In this document: one piece after another, positions 48,233 to 62,623 of the stretch
Layout of the letters: every line of letters begins with the position of its first letter
Position numbering within the stretch: the stretch's first letter is position 1
Assembly (NCBI GenBank): GCA_029465975.1
Contig: CM055762.1
Coordinates: forward strand, 1,240,001 to 1,304,000
Source: Dallia pectoralis
Taxonomy: Eukaryota; Chordata; Actinopteri; Esociformes; Umbridae
Direction of reading: 5' to 3'
DNA: 64,000 bases
The notes under the pieces: generated by a model
What the model saw: only the letters and a program-made list of their open reading frames with translations
What the model was told of the DNA's origin: nothing
The model's database searches: none
Program-made: the position numbers and the translations under genes

Positions 48233-50370
48233 AAAACATTGTAAAACCTGGTTACACATTCTCATACCTTCTTGGTTATTGGGTACACATTTGTGATTAT
48301 AAACATTTTAAAAAATAATAGCGAGAAAAAAACATGTTTCTTTCCTATGCCAAATTTGTAGCTAAAATATTATATTTGGATTTATTCAAATTACCAGCAA
48401 CTAAAAAACTCATTGCTGCCCACAAGCTATCAAGAAGTTGACATTTGTTAATCATGAAAACAAATGATCTGTACATAAAAAATATCTTTCTAGGGGTGAA
48501 AATCTACAACATTTAGGCTGGGTTCCAAGCTGCTTAGGTCAAGGATTAGACAGGACTCAGGAAGCATTTCTCTTACAGGCTGTAATGACGGCCTCACGGG
48601 TTTTAGGAAACCCATGGCACCTCAGACATATCTCTCTCTCTGTCTATCTTTCCTTCTCTTTTCAATATGATGAAATTATAGATGGGTGGAATGAGCAAAA
48701 ACACCCCACCATTCTTTTTCCAACCGACCGTGACGCATGGATAAAAAAGAACTTGATACTCCCTAATTGACAGCACCTTGTTGCCAAAGTAACTGGGTTT
48801 AGGGAGTAGTACAGTCCCACTCTGAATGAATGCCTGATAAGTGACATTGATCCCACTCTAGTGCATCTCCTGTTGTACTGTGAGATATGATCCAGAGGGA
48901 ATCGAAGCCTGGAAGCTCCTGGTGTCTGGCGGCCAATAAGAAAAGAATCAATGTTAATTAGAGTACACATAGGTTCAGGGCACTGTTACAGAGCCACAAT
49001 GGAAAATAATTTAAAACAATAAAAAGGACACGGCTTTCATATTGTGTAACACATTATTTTAGAGTATTTAGCCCTCACTGTATACAAAAACAAGACGTAG
49101 AGTAAGGTTATTGTAATGAAGAAAATAAGTTATCCGTAAAGTTGGGAAGGAATGTACTGTACTGGACACATTTTTAGGTGTAAAAACAAACAAACCATGT
49201 AGTAATGTCAACCTGAAATATTATTTTTCTGTTATATTGTTTTTGATCAAGCTTGGGGAGAATACTCATCGTCCTACAACGAATAATAGCATTGTCAGAG
49301 CATGTCCAATACATAATGTAATTACCAAAACCTGTAGTTGTGGTTTAGGGCTTATTTGGTGGGACTGAAAAATCAAGGGTTCATTGTTTCACATTGATTG
49401 GTTAGAGTTCTCATATCCAGTCTATGACATTTGTCTCCATCTGAACTTTCTATAATGTTCCTCCCTACTAAATAGGACCCATGGTTTGATTTGTTGCTGC
49501 GTATCACACATTTAGATCCAGAGAAAGGTTCTTTGTCACCGGCAGCTTCTGACAAACTTACGCCCTTGTCAAGAACATATGTCAACCTTAATTACATTAT
49601 GCTAATCACAGTCACCCTGTGATTACATTCATCCAGCACCTGCCAGCGTTGAGCTATTTTCACATTTCTATAAATGCAGCACTTTAAAGTCATGTTACTG
49701 ACAACCCATACTAAATTAAATGTTCCTTGTATAGTTACATACATATGACTGCTATCGAAGAGGATGTTTCTGCTGACGTCCAAGTGGGAGGTACTATACG
49801 AAAGCATCAGTGTATGGATTGAATTGTAAGTAATTGGAGAGATGCAAACAAATACATATTTCCGAAATGCAGCATTACTTACTTGTCAATTTGATGGTTT
49901 GTGGGACTAATCAGAGTGGTTTCCGTATGGGTCTAAGTTTCTGCCTTTCAGTAAAGCTGTGTCATTGCGGCAAACTGTTTGTATCTATGTCACGGCATAC
50001 TGATAATACCCAGAGATGGAGCAGAGTGGGTGGGTGTCGGACAGGTCTGCAGTCTAGCGCCTCCTTGTGGTTGATGGCCAGCAAATGTGTGTTCACCGCT
50101 TGCATGCGAGTACTTGCGAATACGTCCAGGTTGAGCAGGTGTAATCAGACAAATCAGTGGTTTGGCAACATGCTTTAGTGGAAACTTTAAAAAATGTCTT
50201 GCATCTGCAGTGGAGCTGTTTTAACAATAGATCACAGAATTGGAAAGGACAAGAGGGGATCTTATTTGTATTGTTATTTTTCCCAGGCTTTTTTGTCAGT
50301 GGGAAGGACCAGTAAAGTTGAGGCAGAGATGAAAGCGGAGGGCTTTCTGTATGGGAGTGTAATCTCTGGA
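48233..50370. other. No gene seen
   Basis: AT-rich sequence; none of the short frames has a motif I recognise. Confidence 0.5.
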
Positions 50371-52316
50371 TGTCACAATTTGCCTTTGAGGTAGAAACAG
50401 GTCGCAGAGCTCCAACTTTAGGATGTTTATTCATTGTCCAGAAATGCAGGGAGTATAACGCACAATGGTAAAAAACATGCAGACTGACAGGAACCCGGGA
50501 GGGCAGGCAGGGGGAACGAGCAGACATGGAAACATAAAACATGGTAAACCACGAGACAGGATACAAACAAACTGGAACACAACAAGACAAATAACAACAG
50601 CAGACAGACTGAACTAACCAATGCAAACAAAACTAAATAACAACATAAATGTTACTTCCACCAGCACAGACAACTGACATATATAGTGAACCTAACAAGC
50701 CACGGGTGAAAATACTTCAAACTGATTACATGGTGGAACCAACTAGAACATACAAAGTGAAACATTTAGCACAAGGACATTTTGATTTATGAGGGGCCGT
50801 ACAAGGATGAAACCTTACAGTACCCCCTCTAATAGGAATAGAAGGGGTGACAAAACGGACCACAGGACCACATTGACAGTGTGGACAGGAGAAAACGTAC
50901 CTGGGGGTGAAAATGGACAGAGTGGATCAGGGACGAATGGGGGACGGACGGAAACGTACATGACAAGGGGAAGACAGGACGACCTGGAGGAGAGAACCTT
51001 GGGAACTGGGGTAAAAGGCCTGCGCTGGAAACTGGGTGGTTCTGGCTTCCGTGGAAGAGTAGCTGGTGTACATATGGGCTGAGACTGGGTCAGCGCTGGT
51101 TTCTGTGGAGGAGAAGATCTTGGCGTGGGATTTATTTGTGGTCGAGGAGGAGATTGGGACTGGACCAGGGTGACTGTGAGGGATTGCATGATGGTGACGA
51201 CGTTAGTCAGGTTGACTGACAGCAGGTGGATACTTCTGGTGAAGGTGTTCAAGCTTGCAGATAGTGTGGCGGTCTGAGGTTACGATTCGGAAAATAAGTT
51301 CTGGTGCAGTGGACTGGACAGGACTGTAGAAACTGGACAGGACCGGCTCGGATTAAGGTGGGCAAACTGGACCGACTCTGGTTGGCAAGACGGGACCAGC
51401 TCTGGGTGACCAGACGCTCAGACACTGACTGGACCGGGTGACATGTCTGGACTGGACTGATGTACTGGACACAGCCTGGACTGATGTATTGGAAGCAGGC
51501 CTGACCGATGTGCTGGATGTTAACAGAACCCATGGTCCTAACTTGGGCTGGGATTTGTATTTAAACTTTCCTCTGAATAGGTTGAGGAGCTTCTCAGTAG
51601 ATCCACACAGGAGTGTTCCCGAAATCCAGAGCTCCCCTGCTCATTCGGGGGCCGTGGTTGACAAGAGGGACAGGACCCAGATCGGCCAGGGGAAAGTTCA
51701 GAAAACACCTTGAATAACTTGAACATTGTCAAAAAATCAACAAGTTGTTCAGGATTGCCATCATACCGGTTGGGTTTCTGGAGAGGCTGTGTATTTTTAG
51801 GTGGAGAAGAGCGTTAAAGGGCATAGTCGCTCCCTGGCTCTACTGGGACCTCTGGAGGAGGTGACGTTCTGTCACAATTAGCCTTTAAGGTAGAAACAGG
51901 ACCCAGTTGCAGAGCTCCAACTTGATGATTATTCATTGTCCAGAAATGAAGGGAGGGAGTATATAATAACTCACAACAACGGTTAAAAACATGCACTCAG
52001 GAACACTGAGAATGAGCAGATAGGGCAACAGAAAACCAATGAAGAAACCAATAGACTTACAACACAACACGGTTAACCACAGAACAGGAAACCAATGAAC
52101 TGGAGTACGACTAAGGGAAAAAACGAACTGAACAAGCCAATGCAAACAAGACTACATCATGACATAACAACATCAATGTTACCTTCACCAGGTCCACAGG
52201 CACATATAGTGAACCAAACACGAAAACACTTCAACTTGATACACGGAACCAACTAGAACATACAAAGTAAAACATTTAATACAATCACCAGGAGGGAGCA
52301 GTACAAAACATAGACA
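50371..52316 (-). mobile_element. Gypsy-type LTR element with gag fragment, deleted for pol
   Basis: Two LTRs, 50371-50819 and 51870 to about 52316, begin TGTCACAATT. They are clearly diverged from each other, so the insertion is older than the one at 38553. A TATATA box is read on the minus strand and AGAGGGGGTAC precedes the 3' LTR. The interior is 1050 bp with a gag remnant near the 5' LTR and Pro/Ser-rich frames beyond. The far LTR end is indistinct and no target duplication is seen. Confidence 0.8.
51538..51860 (-). pseudogene. gag remnant of the gypsy-type element
   Basis: The minus-strand frames read KPNRYDGNPEQLVDFLTMFKL and FSELSP, matching the capsid start of fish gypsy (sushi-like) gag, where a [YF]xGxP motif precedes a helix with FL..F.LVF. 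It is in frame only in part and lacks the rest of capsid and the zinc knuckle. Confidence 0.65.
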
Positions 52317-52896
52317 AAACAAGGCTGATCAGAATCGGGTGAAGTTTATTTACCCGCACAAGGAATTAGTTCTTACCCATAGCTGCAGCATTTTGGACAC
52401 ATATTTTTAAACGTACATGAACAGTGCAAATAGAGGACAAAACACACTACGCAAACAGTTCGACAGAGGACCTTACGCTGGACCATGTCCTGGAAAAAAT
52501 AGAAAAAAAAGAATAGTTCTAAATGTGTTTGTTTATCCATAAAATAGTTGTGAGAATTATTGTGGAGAAGACAGTAATTTGTAATTCGCTGTGGCTTTCA
52601 CCCAGAGCTATGTGAAATGTGCCACCAAGGACATACATGCAAAATATAGTTACAAGACATTTATGTTATGCCCACTCCATATAAGGAATAAAAAGCTAAT
52701 AGTGAAACAAATGTTTGAACAACAAGACGTAGACGAAGTAAAACCACCCATTGCTGGGTCAAACTAAGATGTATATTAATTTACACAACCCAACCATGCA
52801 TGGTCAAAATATCACAGCATGTGTTCTATGCTACAGCCACAAACGAGTGATTGTATTTAACCAAATCTATTTAAGTGTAGTAAGCCGGGGGGGGGG
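52317..52896. other. No gene seen
   Basis: Nothing supported, apart from a G run at 52887-52897. Confidence 0.5.
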
Positions 52897-53612
52897 GACT
52901 GGAGTTTGATGCATGGGGTTGTGTTGGATAAGAGACATGAAACGGTCAGTCTCTCATAGTGTAGACTGGAGTTTGATGCATGGGGTTGTGTTGGATAAGA
53001 GACATGGAACGATCAGTCTCTCATAGTGTAGACTGGAGCTTGAAGCATGGGGTTGTGTTGGATAAGAGACATGGAACGGTCAGTCTCTCACAGTGTAGAC
53101 CGGAGTTTGATGCATGGGGTTGTGTTGGATTAGAGAAATGGAATGGTCAGTCTTTCATAGTGTAGACTGGAGCTTGAAGCATGGGGTTGTGTTGGATTAG
53201 AGACATGGAACGATCAGTCTCTCATAGTGTAGACTGGAGTTTGATGCATGGGGTTGTGTTGGATAAGAGACATGGAATGGTCAGTCTTTCATAGTGTAGA
53301 CTGGAGCTTGAAGCATGGGGTTGTGTTGGATTAGAGACATGGAACGATCAGTCTCTCATAATGTAGACTGGAGCTTGAAGCATGGGGTTGTGTTGGATTA
53401 GAGACATGGAACGATCAGTCTCTCATAATGTAGACTGGAGCTTGAAGCATGGGGTTGTGTTGGATTAGAGACATGAAACGTTCAGTCTCTCATAGTGTAA
53501 ACTGGAGCTTGAAGCCTGGGGTTGTGTTGGATAAGAGACATGAAACGGTCAGTCTCTCATAGTGTAGACTGGAGTTTGAAGCATGTGGTTGTGTTGGATT
53601 AGAGACATAGGG
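52897..53612. repeat. 67-bp minisatellite
   Basis: About 10.7 copies of a 67-bp unit that begins GACTGGAGTTTGATGCATGG and includes GTTGTGTTGGATAAGAGACA. Variants (TTTGATG/CTTGAAG, ATAAG/ATTAG) partly alternate. Confidence 0.97.
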
Positions 53613-56600
53613 TTACAACATTAGACTTTCACAGACAGTAAATACTTTTTATTTAAACACATTTTTGACAGTTGCAAATATTATCTCCACTTCTATACGC
53701 ATGCATTACTTAGATATTTAAATGGGTATTTACTCAGAAGGAAAAGTGGTTAGTACTTATTAGCTTATTTGCAAAGTACCTTGCCCAGACCTACTCTAAT
53801 GAGGTTATCAAATGTTTGATATCTTCACCCGGTTGAACAGATGTCAGCCAGATGATGACATTGGTTAAGTATGAGGCACTGACTGCTGGAGGAGGTAAGT
53901 GGGTTGGAAAAAAAGAGCGGACATATTTTAGCAGTGCCGAGTTGTCAGAGCGCAGTGTAGAATCTGAGAGCAAGACTTACTAATCAGACAGGGTCAGGCA
54001 AGGCGGATCGACTACAGCTAAGAACATATATATTTGTGCTCTGTGCTTTATTTTCTGCAGTCTGGCTTTGTCTCTCTGGATTTTCAAAAACATGGGAAGT
54101 CTCTCTCTCTCGTCTCTCTCTCTCTCTGAATATCACACAAACCTACTCTTAGAAGACATCCCCGTTGCTCCCATGGCGGCTATCAAAAGGGAGGGTTTAT
54201 TAAAGCAGATAACAAATTCCATCTACTTATCGACATGGAAAATGTATGGGCATGAGTATGTGTCACCATGTCACCCACACCGAGTGCTGCTGGACAGAAA
54301 TATGAGCATGAGGTAGTCGAGTTAATCTGCTCAAGTAGGAAAGACGGTAGGAAGTTGGGTAAGACGCCGAGGGGAAGAGAGTCTGCTTTAAAGAATAAAC
54401 CCAAGCTGGGGGAAATGTGTAAGAACAGGGGGATCAGTCAGGTGGTGGTGATGTGGCTCTGTGTGGAGACTGATTTCAGCTCTCTGCTTATCCCGGTGTG
54501 GCGAGTGAGAGAGACAGTGCCTGGTTCTCCTCTCTAATGCCCTTGTTCAGTAATCCCCACTAGTCTGGTTCTGCGGAGTAGAAAGGCCACAGAAAGCTGG
54601 GTTTGCCTCATCGCAAGAGCAGTAAGCGCTGAGATAGACTGTGGAGCCCGTAGGGAGACGGGTGGCCTGCAAAAGATGGGCGTGAAGCACACTGTAGCAT
54701 AAATGAATGATGGCGGCCGGAGTCATATAACGTTACTGTGGGGCTGGTGCATCAGGAGGTCCTGGTGGCAAGGCAATGGAAAGAGCTCGTTTTTAAATAG
54801 GCCCTGTGAGCAGATAATTAGCACTGCCGACGGGACTGGAAGGCAATGACGGGGTTGACAAAGAGACGCAGGGAGGGATATCTGTGTCCTGGGAACAGGT
54901 GGAGCATCAGCAGGAGGTGACTGCTGAGGTGAACCAGCAGCAGGAGGTGAAGGGTGGAGGGGAACTACAGAAGGAGCCAGGCCACCTGATTCAAAAATGA
55001 CTCTGATGATTATGTAATGAGCAAAATGGGCTTCCTCATTGAGAATGACGCCATGCTATTATGTATATGCAAGCAGATTAACCTCAATGTATATATGAGC
55101 ACATCTTAGATTTCTTAATAACTTAGATTTCTAAAATCTAGTAGACGGTGTGAGTTATTAGTTAGACGTTTTGGCAAGATCGATTTATTCAAAAGTCCCA
55201 TGATACTAGCACACCAAGGGACGCATTCAACACGTGTCGCAGAAGTTGTTCAAAAAGAACTTTCTCCGAGAATACATTCACGGCCACTGCCTCATACGTC
55301 TGCTCTATCTGAAATTCCTATTACATTGCAATTTCTGCAATACTTTTGTGAAATGAATTGATTCTATTCTTTGGACCTATTGGGTTCAAACACACATAGA
55401 ATGTGTTGGTAAACAAAGCCAGACAATGAAAGGTTTCTAATATTCTAGTGTCCTCCTGAGGCATGTTCTTTATCTTTCTCGCTTATCGGGAAGCTTCCTT
55501 TTCACTCAAGCCTGTCAGACTGTGCTTCCAGGGACGAGGTTCTGTCAGAACAAAGCCTAGCAATATTGTGTTTCTTTGCTGTATGTTATGTTTTCAGGAT
55601 TATTTAGTTGTTATACACAACTCAACTCGTTGTTTTGCTCAGTACAATGAATATGTCAGCGTATCCTTGTATCGACTGGAGCCTCTTTCACAAATACATA
55701 TTTTCTATTTGGCCATGAAGAAGAATTCTATTGCTAGTTTTCCAGGAGCCTAGAAAAGGACAGAACTTGACAAGGACATCCACAGTGCAGAAGCTCAGGG
55801 CCAATGTATGTGTGAGTTTGTCATTTGCTTGGTAAGTGCCTTTTGTAGGACAATAGTCAATCTAGAATTCTGATAACTGTAGTCCTATTTTTCTCATTAC
55901 CAACCCCTACCCTGGCTAATAAAACATCTGTGTATTGTTCAGACTCCCAGGGTCAGCCGAAGTGCAGCGCCCAATAAGCTATTTAGATGTTCAGGGCCTT
56001 GCCTACGGGTAAAATATTGAAGCGGTGTCTTGGACTTTGATATTGGCAGCCCTCAGCTTTCTAGTGCAGTCCAATCCCACTGTTACCTGCGATTAACCAT
56101 CCAACTATAGTGACCGATTTGCGGGTGCCCATTTTTCTAAAGAAAAAAACCCTGTAATTTATTTCATTTCTGTGGCTTACATGTAGTTATTTTATATTAA
56201 TCCAAGTCTGGTAGTAGATGACGCTGTAACATTAATGTTATGCAATGCAGGAACTTCGGACCGGGGGCATGGTTCACTGGTGACAATGTATCACTGATTG
56301 GACATGCTCATATAACAGAAAGGTCAGCGAATGCAGGTGGGTTCGGTACAGGAATTGTCATTTTTTTGCAAGCATTATCTGATTAAACCACAATAGTCTG
56401 ATTATTAAAATGAAGACTACGAAATATTTAGCTTTTTTATTTTTGAAGGGATAATCGGCGACATGTCCAAAGACAACTGTAACTGGAAAACTTAGAACAT
56501 CATACCACTGCAATCCAGCCTCGAGACAAGGTCAACTGCCTGCCCAGTTTTGTCTAAAAATAGACAGTGAATCAATGTAGAATACGCGCATTCTGAAAAG

Positions 56601-57498
56601 ACATTACTGTTACCTCAATTTGAGTGGGAGTTTTACTTACTCAAACACGTACTGGAAGCAGATCTGCCCTGAAGGCAGACATTTATATACTAGTTAACTG
56701 AGTGGAGATGGCAAAGCTGGCACGGGCTGAATACTCTGATCCGGATACGGTTTATTACTCCTCCGTTGAATTAACTCTTCGCTAACACCAACCATTTTAA
56801 ATAAGAACTTCAATTGAGTGATTTTACATTCGTATGCTCCGCCCCCTCATTTGAAACCACTAATCACATGTTTACCTCATGGAAAATCTCATAAAAGTTT
56901 ATGTTGGAAGTTAAACTCCCAGTGGCATGTAATTGACACTATTATTGTCAGTCTCTTCAGAATGCAACTCGTTTGGTACCAGCCAGTGTGACCTCGTCTC
57001 CACACATCTGGCTAGCTGAGGCAGCAGCTGGTCATGGGCTAATGCATGTAGTGATTTAATGACTCAAGCAGTCCATATCTCACCTAGGCATTCTTTACTC
57101 ATCTTCTGTGTAGCTTACCAAATTATGTCTCTTGTCTCTTGTCACTCAAGGTGTCCCGCAGTTCAGCAAATAAATAATATTAGCTAAGCCAACCTCCCAG
57201 CACAGCACTTAATAGCTAGCTCTTAGCTTTAACATCGTCATAATGGCGACCCTAGTTTAGCTCCTATAGTGGCTGCAAGTTCAGTAGTGATACGAAATAA
57301 ACAAATAATTTAATTAAATACATTTGTTGGAGAAATGGAGCTGTTACTGTTGGATTTACAAATAACAAGACAGCTAAACAAAATGTTCAACACAGGCCGG
57401 GTTTGATTAATTCTGATGGCCACATCAAATGAACATTCATGGGTGTCACACCAAACAGTATACCTGCAGCGTCTGTCTCAGGTTAGCCCCCTGTAGGT
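53613..57498. other. No gene seen; CT microsatellite at about 54097-54127
   Basis: The frames at 54068-54537 and 55463-55753 have no recognised motif. The rest is unremarkable. Confidence 0.45.
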
Positions 57499-57521
57499 GT
57501 GTGTGTGTGTGTGTGTGTGTG
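57499..57521. repeat. Short (GT)n run
   Basis: About eleven GT dinucleotides. Confidence 0.9.
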
Positions 57522-59630
57522 ATACGGTATTTGATCAAGTCTTATCTTCCCAGGCGTGTTTGATACAGCTGAATAAAACCCCTCTTGACATTTTTCTCCC
57601 ACCTAATTCTGTTTGATGCTAACACTCATTGAAATATTAAACACTTTCAAACCAAACTCTTATCTTAATACTTGCATATCCGAGAGGCTGAAAAGGGAAG
57701 AAAAGCTAAGGTGGCTAGTCATGTATGTACCAAATGGTCAGAGCAGTACTGGCTGGTAGAGCTGCCTCTGCTGCTATATGAGCCCTTCAACCAAGGCTGA
57801 TTTGCAATTTGGAAAAGGATGTGTGAATATGTGATGATTAAGGCTGGCACTGGGATGGATGGACTGCCATCTAATGGGAGGGAGGGCGGAAGAGAGAGCG
57901 AGAGGAAACGAAGGAGATGGAAGAAAGACAGAGGGATGGAGAGAGAAGAAGGGAGAAAGAGAGAGAGTGGGAGACAGGGAAATGTTTGCCGGTCTCACTC
58001 CATCTGAACATTAACACAGAGATTGAACGAGGAAAATATTAGCCTGTTTGCAGTCACCCCCACACACACACGCAAAAGCCACCCTCACACAAAAATACAA
58101 ACAAAAACGCACAAGATAAAGAGATGTGGGGGTGTTTGATTGCTAGCTAGTGAGTTGGAACGCGTTGTGTTATAGGATTTTATTAGGCACAAAGATTTAG
58201 TGTCTTGGTGAAGGGGGCCCTTGGGGGAGGTCATGCGTTAGCTTTAAATGGAAGGAAATATTCCAGTTGCAGTGCGTTCACTAGCCTAATGACACTATAC
58301 GTTCACTGTTCAGATTTGGAGAGTCACATTCGTCCTGCTATCTTCCCTCTCTTGACATTCTCATATTATTCCCCATTACCGTTGCCTGTTTATTCAGTGT
58401 TGCTTTCTCCATCGTCAGCATCCATCTTCCTCCTACTGTTTTGCTGTTGCAGTCTGTCACTTGTATCGTTACCACAGGACCAGGGCAGATGTCTACAGAG
58501 GGTACTGACGGCACATAAAAGTTTCTGTAACTTAAGTTCCTATGAAATATAGTTTAAGTAGTTATTGAAGAGCTCCTGTACCGAAGTATAAACAGTATCA
58601 ACCCTCAATTACCTTCCATGTCAACTAATACATGGGTCGCTGGTGGATCTGTCTCATTCTAGTTTGTTCTGCAGCTGCCATTTTGTAGTACCTTTCTCAC
58701 TGGTCATTGCTGCTTTTACTAGTTCCTCTCTCCGTCATTCTGTCTTTTCCTGTCTCCACATCACTAATTTACCTCCCTCCTTTTACCTGTCTTTCTTTTT
58801 CAGCTCTTTTGCCCTTTCCCGTACCTACATCTACCTACTCTACATCCTGCTTTATTTTTATCCCCTTTCTGCCCATCCCTCGCTTTCCACTCGATCCTAT
58901 TTATCGCTCCACCTCCCTCTCTTTTCCTTGGCACTTCTCTCTGTCCCCCTGTCCACATTCCCTTTTCTCTCTCCATCTTCCCCTGCTGTTTGATCTCATA
59001 CTTTTATTGTTGGCTCAGCCCTGAGAAATTCTCATCCCCTGTCTTGTCACCGGCATGTGTCATCCATAATGCCTTATCTCTCGAGTGCACGGCGAGTACG
59101 CTTAAAGTCCGAGCTACACAGAACTAGCGTTGGAAGGTCATTTGTGTTCGAAATGTTATTGGCGTGCGAATATGGCAATGGTCTTCAGAATTGATGAAAG
59201 GTCAATGATACAGTTCTGATGAATTGAAAACAATGGAGTAAATTACAAAACTATTTTCACCTTTTTTTTTAAATCCATCAAGTATTGATTCTCTTATAGC
59301 TCTTAAACCGTTGCATAGAGACAGAAAGCAAACACATTTCAGACTTTATGTTGAGACTGTACTAGTCAAAAGTTTTTTTTTTAACACATTTTTACGTAAG
59401 TGAGTTGGTGTGTCCAAATACTGGTATTGGGACTGTACACACGGTGCCTTTTACAAATCACTGACACAAAAATAATCCAATCAAATAATCCATGCCAAAT
59501 TTGTTCAAATCGTAACTGTGTCATTTTTTTAAATATATTTTTGTGCAGTACATTATGGGCATAATTGAATGAAATTAAATTGAAAGTACTGTTTGTCTAA
59601 CCAGCTTTAAACTTTACACTTGTTCCCATA
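57522..59630. other. No gene seen; strand-biased purine and pyrimidine tracts
   Basis: Bases 57880-57985 are nearly all purine (GGGAGGGCGGAAGAGAG type). Bases about 58330-59000 are pyrimidine-rich with many CTCTCC and TTTTCC words. Long frames at 58205-58993 are by-products of this bias (Ser/Leu/Phe-rich). Confidence 0.5.
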
Positions 59631-59649
59631 CACTGAATGAAGAAATTAT

Positions 59650-60336
<687 letters not shown>

Positions 60337-60500
60337 TTGCTTCTGTGGACAGGTGTCATTTATACAGTTAACAAGCTGAAATTTGGAGCAGTCCCTTTAG
60401 GAGAGTTCTCCTAATCTTATCTCAGGACCTTTACAAAAGACACCTGGGAGCCAGAAATCTTGCTGATTGACAGGGATCAAATTCAATGCAAATCAATGTA

Positions 60501-62093
60501 CAGTCCCTGACAAAAGTCTTGTCGCTTGTGCACAAATTGACCTGAAGTGCCGCTGAAATATATTTCTAATCAAGATGTTTTTACAAGAAATGGCTCATTT
60601 TAATCCCAACAGCTTTTGTAATAATGTTTCAGTGCAAAATGAAACTGTCAAAAAGTATTCTAATATAAGTGTTGTCGCCTTTTCATATGAGCTTCACCTG
60701 TGACTAATAATGAATCAATTAGGTCTCAGGTGTGTATAAAAACAACCCCAGTACACTAGACCTTCACGTCAACTGCAACTAGACCTCTGCAAACATGCCT
60801 AAGATTCACCCTGAGACTAAAGTTTTGATTATCAAGAGGCTGAAGACCAGATCCACTGCTGATGTGGCAGACACCTTCAATGTGTCTCAGCGTCAAGTAC
60901 AGAGGATAAAAAAACATCCGAAGACACTGGAGACGTTTTTGACAAGCCCAGGTCAGGCAGACCCCGCAAGACAACTGCTCGAGAGGACCGTTTGTTGGCT
61001 CGAAAATCCAAGGCCAGCCCATTTTCCACTGCAGCAGAGCTCCACGAGACCTGGTCACCTGAAGTCCCTGTTTCAACCAGAACAGTTTGTCGGATTCTGT
61101 CTCGAAATGGCCTCCATGATCGAATCACTGCCCAGAAGCCAGCACTAAACAAAAGACAATTGAAAAACCGTGTTGCATTTGCCAAGGCCCACAGCCTGCT
61201 AAAAGGATGGACGCTGGAAAAGTGGAAGAAGGTGGATTTTTCAGATGAATCTTCTGTTGAATTACACCACAGTCGCTGCAAATATTGCAGGACACCTACT
61301 GGAGCCCGCATGGATCCAAGATTCACCCAGAAAACAAGTTTGGTGGCGGAAAAATCATGGTCTGGGGTTACTTCCAGTATGGGGGTGTGCAAGAGATCTG
61401 CAGGGTGGAAGGCAACATCAATAGTCTAAAATATCAAGAAATCTTGGCTACCTCTTATATTCCCAACCATAAAATAGGACAAATTCTGCAGCAGGATGGT
61501 GCTCCATCGCATACTTCCATCTCCACATCAAAGTTCCTCAAGGCGAAGAAGATCAAGATGCTCCAGGATTGGCCAGCCCAGTCACCAGACATGAACATCA
61601 TTGAGCATATGTGGGGTAGGATGAAAGAGGAAGCATGGAAGACGAAACCAAAGAATATTGATGAACTCTGGGAGGCATGCAAGACTGCTTTCTTTGCTAT
61701 TCCTGATGACTTCATCAATAAATTGTATGAATCCTTGCCAAACCGCATGGATGCAGTCCTTCAAGCTCATGGAAGTCATACAAGATATTCAATTTGGACC
61801 TCACAGCACCACTACTTAATTTGCTGACATATTTTTGTATTTGCAGTAAATGTGTTCAATTTCTGTATAGGCGACAAAACTTTTGTCTTGCCAAAATTTG
61901 ACCTTTCTGTCTTGATTAAATTATACATCTTTTTTTCAGTGAAACTAATTCATTTCTGTGCATTAAACATCATTTGGGAAGGTTTTAGCTTTTCATATGA
62001 GCTATTTCTAACACCAATTGATTAATTAAAAGTCTGGTTAATAGCAGGTGTTTCTAGAAAATAGATAAGTGACAAGACTTTTGTCAGGGACTG
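60501..62093 (+). mobile_element. Inner Tc1/mariner transposon, nearly complete
   Basis: It is flanked by TA (60499-60500 and 62094-62095). The first 23 bases (CAGTCCCTGACAAAAGTCTT and three more) are repeated exactly inverted at the other end. Subterminal motifs with CGACAAAACTTTTGTC (about 61870-61885) and TTTTCATATGAGCT near both ends resemble an IR/DR layout. At 1593 bp it has the length of an intact Tc1 element. Confidence 0.95.
60795..61827 (+). pseudogene. Tc1/mariner transposase of the inner element, two frameshifts
   Basis: ATG 60795 (MPKIHPETK) opens a helix-turn-helix region (VADTFNVSQRQVQRI). A frameshift near 60990 leads to LARKSKASPFSTAAELHE. The first catalytic Asp is in KKVDFSDESS. 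A second frameshift near 61290 leads to NKFGGGKIMVWGYFQYGG. The second Asp is in QQDGAPSHTS and the Glu in SPDMNIIEHMW, with 35 residues between. The frame ends at 61827. Only two indels break an otherwise full-length protein of about 340 residues, so decay is light. Confidence 0.9.
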
Positions 62094-62249
62094 TATAACT
62101 TATTTTAAATGTGATATTCAGGATTGGGTTGTTATTCTGTCTCTTTTTGTTCAAATAAATCTACCATCAAAATTTTAGACTGATCTTGTCTTTGTCAGTA
62201 GGCAAACGTACAAAATCAGCAGGGGATCAAATAATTTCTTCCTTCACTG

Positions 62250-62623
62250 AAGATGTGAAACATTGTTATTTCTGAATATGAAACACATCGGTTTCTTTTT
62301 TAACCCAATAGTATCCACCTGTTGTGAACACAATATCATTCAGAATCAGCGATTGCATATTCTTCAACAAGAGCAAATTGCACCTATGGTTAAAATCGTA
62401 GTAGAAATATTCTCGTTTCCTTGACAATGTTCGAGATTGGTGGGGGGAATATTGAACAAGGTTGCTTTGCCTCGTTGTACTCTAATGGCTTGTGGTGGGT
62501 CAGGCACCTGCTAGTTCAACTGTGGTTGTTGTGCGGTGAATGGTTTCTCCTCCATGCGCATAGGTTTCTGGTTACCTTCTGGTTAAGTGTGCGGTTTAGA
62601 CAACACGATATCACAGGTTTTCG
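62250..62623. other. No gene seen
   Basis: Nothing supported. Confidence 0.5.

Noticed and set aside
58205..59024. Ser/Leu/Phe-rich ORFs
   Set aside because: They arise from a pyrimidine-rich tract; no domain, splice structure or start support.
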